DNA from: Lamellibrachia columna
Lineage: Eukaryota > Annelida > Polychaeta > Sabellida > Siboglinidae
DNA length: 64,000 bases
Direction: 5' to 3'
Assembly: GCA_963662155.1 (NCBI GenBank)
Contig: OY759270.1
Span: 50,593,303 to 50,657,302 of the forward strand
Shown: positions 59,242 through 64,000 of the stretch, in pieces
Layout of the letters: the number at the start of each line of letters is the position of its first letter
How positions within the stretch are numbered: position 1 is the stretch's first letter
Notes under the pieces: generated by a model
Databases searched by the model: none
What the model was told of the DNA's origin: nothing
Seen by the model: only the letters and a program-made list of their open reading frames with translations
Program-made: the position numbers and the translations under genes

Positions 59242-60081
59242 CAGGGCTGGGGTCAATTCCTTTCAATCAATTCCAATTCCGCTCCAATTCCTTGCAATTC
59301 CTTTTCATTCAATTCCAATTCCAATTCCCTTTTTTTTTGCAATTCTTTTTAGAAATTCCAATTCCTTTAAAAATCGTTCAATTTCAATTCCCGCTCCCGC
59401 TCCCGCTCCCGCTCCCGCTCCCGCTCCCGCTCCCGCTCCCGCTCCCGCTCCCGCTCCCGCTCCAATTCCACATAACGACAAAAGTCAACAATGAAAGATT
59501 AATGTGCATGTAGACCTGTACACTATGACTGTTGCACACTGTTCTGATGATGCATGTTAGGCAACACATATTTATCTGGCAAGTGGGAAACCATTTTCAC
59601 ACATTTGGCTACAGCTAGCTTTCCTATGCTTTGTAGTGTTGGTCAGTGGTCATTGTTCGCTGATTTGTAATCAGTGATTACTGATTGATCAACAGCATGG
59701 CTGTAGCCTGCCAATAAGTGTCTTTTCATGGGTGTAAAAGGGCTAACTTCCCAGGTCTGTAAACAGTTGAAAATATCTTTGATGATGCTATTAAAGCCAG
59801 TCTGGAACCCTTCATTAACCCGCTGCCAAGTGGCAACATAAAGAAATCATAAGATACTGGCAACAACAGGTTAGAAAAATATTGGTTGATGTCACAAAAA
59901 AATCAGATGCTCAATTCCTTTCCATTCAATTCCAATTCCAATTCCTTTTGTTAAAAAATTCAATTCCAATTCCAATTCCTCTAATTCAAGGACTTTCAAT
60001 TCCTATTCCACTCCAATTCCGGATTTGGACTTGGAATTGAATTGATTAATTCCAATTCCTTTGGAATTGACCCCAGCCCTG
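59242..60081. mobile_element. complete non-autonomous hAT-like element with 8-bp target duplication
   Basis: Terminal inverted repeats are cagggctggggtcaattcc (59,242) and ggaattgaccccagccctg (ending 60,081), 19 of 19 matching. Flanking 8-mers ctgacaac are identical on both sides (59,234-59,241 and 60,082-60,089). The inside is built largely of aattcc words plus a (TCCCGC) array and has no transposase. Eight-base duplications and CAGGG ends are hallmarks of hAT elements. Confidence 0.9.
59391..59462 (+). repeat. (TCCCGC)n array, about 12 units
   Basis: Perfect hexanucleotide repeat inside the hAT-like element. Pro-Ala and Leu-Pro frames across it are artefacts. Confidence 0.97.
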
Positions 60082-61426
60082 CTGACAACTAAATCAAAGT
60101 ACGAAAGGGATTCGCCAAAAACATGTTGAGGGAAAACGAAAAAGAGGAAGAACACGACAATGAAATGTGGACAAAATGAACACACACTGCAAGCCTAGAG
60201 CACTCTGCTCTGACATAGGATGAACTCAAGCAATCGGTTCTATGTACAACACATCGAAACTATGATATGAAGGGTTTCCAGTGGTGAGATCGACCATCCA
60301 GCAACGACAAGTATCAAATGAGTGAAACATGACACCGAAACCACGCGCACATATTCCTTATTTAACATTATACTTCCTCTTTGTGTTGCCACGTGTGGTC
60401 GTCAGTTTTATTATCATAAACATCAGTCTAGTTAGCACTACAGACCAGATCTTAATACCGCTGTCCTACATAATAATCAATGTACATTATGGACGTTCTT
60501 AGTTAAGGGATGCTACTGGCCTATATGCGAATGCCCTTGTTAGTTATCTGTGCATTTTCGTTTACACATATTGACAATGTTGGGATTTACTCAATCAACA
60601 GGTACTTCCGCAGTTATTCTCCTCGAATAATACCTGATGTCCGATCTACACTGTCGTGTGCAACTGCTATTTCTTACCGTCTAGTTTTTTCCTCCCTTAA
60701 GCTTGAAACAAATGAATACTAAGAACCACTATCAATTTGATATGCTCTTAATGTCCATGTCTTTAATATTGTTAACCCACATCTTTGCACAGGTATGATA
60801 TGTATTGCTATTTTTCAATTCTGACAGAACTGTGCCCTTTTTCCAGTCATAAGTTAATAGCTGTTGCGAAGTTTCGCTTACGTTGGACAGACACTCCTCA
60901 ATTCACTGCACAGTGTTGCTGGGGTATTCCGGTCATACTATGAGCAGTAATGCGGGGCTTTGGTTGTGCAAACCAAATCGCATGCTTTGTTTCCGCCGAC
61001 ATTGGTTTATCCAGTCCAGTTCGGATTTGCCTTTGAAGCCGTTGTGCACGCACAGTTATTATCTCAATATCGCGTGGCTAGTTCTCTTAAGGGTGAATGA
61101 TTGTATGGAAGGCCGACGCACTAACATCAACCAGATCCAATGTTAGCTGGCAATGTAGCGGACGATACATTGACAACAGCCGGTACACGCTCTCTTGGCC
61201 ATGAAGCATAGTGACGCCCTCGATATAATTCGATCGTAGTTGTGCATTCACGTGAAACTTGCTGGACAACCACTTAGGGTTTGGAATGAATTCCCCATCA
61301 CTTTGAGGTCAACTGAAACTATAGCTACCTTCCGAAAAAAAAACCTCGAGGTACATTTACTCCAAATTACATTTATACCTTACATTTGTGATTGGTCCCT
61401 TGTTCTGATGATGCCTTTTTGTGCTC

Positions 61427-62195
<769 letters not shown>

Positions 62196-62249
62196 GTTTA
62201 GAGACTTGCTATTAATAATCTTGTTAACAACGAGGCACACACACCTTTG

Positions 62250-63600
62250 TGTCAACCGGGCTGGTCGACGTTCTTCGTGTAGCTTGATGGTAACCACGGA
62301 GTGTAATAGCAACAACATCTGCAGAGTTCTTGTTTAAATAATTTAAGTTTTTGTTTAAACAGCACATTTCTCAAACTTGGTATTGCTGTTTTTAGTCACA
62401 TTTGTGGTATTCGCGGTATTTGTCTGTCTGTGTCTCTTTCTGTCACTACAACTATTACAACTTTCCTTGTTAACAGTCTTTCTTGTGTTTTCTGATCAGA
62501 TCAGACTTTTATTCAACCCCTTATTTTGAACCCGTATACTATCATGGGCACCCACAGGTGTGACCCCCGGCTTGACAACTTTTATTTCGATTTGAACGCG
62601 GCAGTTTCTGCTATTGTGGTAAGACAACAGTTAAATTTAATGTTGATGTCCTTGTTAACGTGTTGTGTGATTGTGGAGAAATGAAACTGGCAGTTTTGAC
62701 AAAACATGTTATTACACCTAGCGATGTTTCAGAAATGTAATTACCAAAACTGATGCGCATCTTCAAATCCACTTCATAATGTAACATCTAACTGTCAAAA
62801 AATACTTGAAAAATGCAGTACGGTTATTTTCCCCCAAAAATGTTAATACCTTTCCGCTCTATAACATAGTACATAGGATAACACATTTCATATTCTACTT
62901 TTATTGTATTATTGAATCTTAGGGCGACAAAACTTTGAATTTAAAAAAATAAGTTCGAAAAATATACTAAATGCAATACGTACTGCAATGCCCTTTAAAT
63001 TAATGCAAAAATATTTTAAGTATATGCAATACTTTTGAAATACTCGCAATGTTATATTGCCATTTTCAACAAAATATTTTAAATAATTCCTAGAAAATTT
63101 AGTGTTGCAATACTGTACTGCAATACGCAATACTCCGAGTAGTGCGCACATCCCTGGTATCAAACTTGCTGGGTGAACACAGTCACTAAATACAATCACT
63201 GAAATCGGTTATAATGTGTTAATTTTATCCGGGCACTATATTACGCACTACTGTACAGCCGGACGTAGCGTAACCGTGGTCTGACTCCCTACTGTGTAGC
63301 GTCTACGATGAGCTGATATTCTCTATTGTGTTTGTCGGTGGACTGTATTAATTTTCGCAAGCCATTAATTTAGCTATCGGCATATAATAGGGCAACGTCT
63401 CAACGTCTCGATAAGCGAAACATTTGTGTAAAACACGCATGGCAAACTGATTGCCGGACCGATGTGTATCCAGACGGTGAGTAACTTTTGGTCCTGCGTT
63501 GCATGAAGTCTTAATAGGTTTAACGCATTGTTGCACAAAATCTAAAACGTTTTTAATACAGCGCGGTGTATAGTGAGCAGCTATTTGTACAGTGTGTCAA
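62250..63600 (+). repeat. segmental duplicate (partner 52.9-54.7 kb)
   Basis: Contains an R1 portion (62,490-62,690), the GCAATAC element (62,940-63,160), and the tail ending tacagtgtgtcaaacgggct, whose last words become the unit of the next minisatellite. Confidence 0.75.
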
Positions 63601-63945
63601 ACGGGCTGGGCGACGTAGTCTTCGCGATAGTTATACGGTCTCCTTGTCAAACGGGCTGGCCGACGTAGTCTTCGCGCTAGTTATACGGTCTCCTTGTCAA
63701 ACGGGCTGGGCGACGTAGTCTTCGCGCTAGTTATACGGTCTCCTTGTCAAACGGGCTGGGCGACGTAGTCTTCGCGCTAGTTATACGGTCTCCTTGTCAA
63801 ACGGGCTGGGCGACGTAGTCTTCGCGCTAGTTATACGGTCTCCTTGTCAAACGGGCTGGGCGACGTAGTCTTCGCGCTAGTTATACGGTCTCCTTGTCAA
63901 ACGGGCTGGGCGACGTAGTCTTCGCGATAGTTATACGGTCTCCTT
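63596..63945 (+). repeat. 50-bp minisatellite, 7 units
   Basis: gtcaaacgggctgggcgacg restarts every 50 bases at 63,596, 63,646 ... 63,896. The first and seventh units read cgcgatag; the five between read cgcgctag. Confidence 0.97.
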
Positions 63946-64000
63946 GTGTGTCTCATACAGTGACACTTCTACACTCCATGCATTGACTAACGATATCACT

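Overview
The window reads as nuclear DNA of a marine invertebrate animal, most likely a lophotrochozoan such as a mollusc. The evidence is short phase-1 exons with GT..AG borders, tRNA-derived SINEs, many kinds of degraded non-LTR retrotransposon, a Gypsy element, pieces of Polinton/Maverick-type elements, and very long TA, CA/GT and AGT microsatellites. There are no operons or bacterial gene structures. The phylum is inferred from the mix of repeat families and is not proven.

The main host-gene theme is a family of cell-surface proteins built from a signal peptide, cysteine-rich EB/EGF-like modules, a Thr-rich (Asn-glycosylatable, mucin-like) stalk and a C-terminal transmembrane exon with almost no cytoplasmic tail. 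Four copies are represented. Copy A (+) is the 3' end only, 0.4-2.0 kb. Copy B (+) is the fullest, 27.5-39.1 kb. Copy C (-) has its TM exon at 45.0-45.1 kb and a Cys exon at 50.2-50.3 kb. Copy D (-) has its signal exon at 16.07-16.27 kb and Cys exons at 11.6-12.0 kb. Most exons are phase 1-1, so modules can be added, duplicated or skipped in frame. Three stalk-to-TM intervals keep short acceptor-plus-stop sequences that could end the protein before the membrane span.

Layout: 0-2.9 kb, copy A 3' end, homologous to 36.2-40.0 kb; 2.9-6.2 kb, satellite, LINE and Gypsy remnants; 6.2-8.2 kb, low-complexity and unassigned DNA; 8.2-9.9 kb, a broken SWIM zinc-finger gene; 11-16.3 kb, copy D with a CR1/L2-like LINE in its first intron; 17-21 kb, minisatellites and a decayed Gypsy element; 21-25.7 kb, dispersed repeats, a protein-primed DNA polymerase B fragment cut by a LINE, and microsatellites; 26.3-27.4 kb, TA arrays around a SINE; 27.4-39.1 kb, copy B; 40.1-42.0 kb, a Polinton-like fragment with an open capsid ORF and a broken protease; 43-44.4 kb, a LINE 3' region with an expanded 45-bp repeat; 44.8-50.3 kb, copy C with a palindromic element, minisatellites and a LINE; 51-64 kb, mostly segmental and tandem duplications, a complete non-autonomous hAT-like element at 59.2-60.1 kb, twin AGT arrays and a 50-bp minisatellite.

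Only the EB/stalk/TM family and the capsid ORF look like long, coherent coding units. Almost everything else is repeat-derived. Exon calls come from reading splice sites by eye and from agreement between paralogues; no transcript or database evidence was available.
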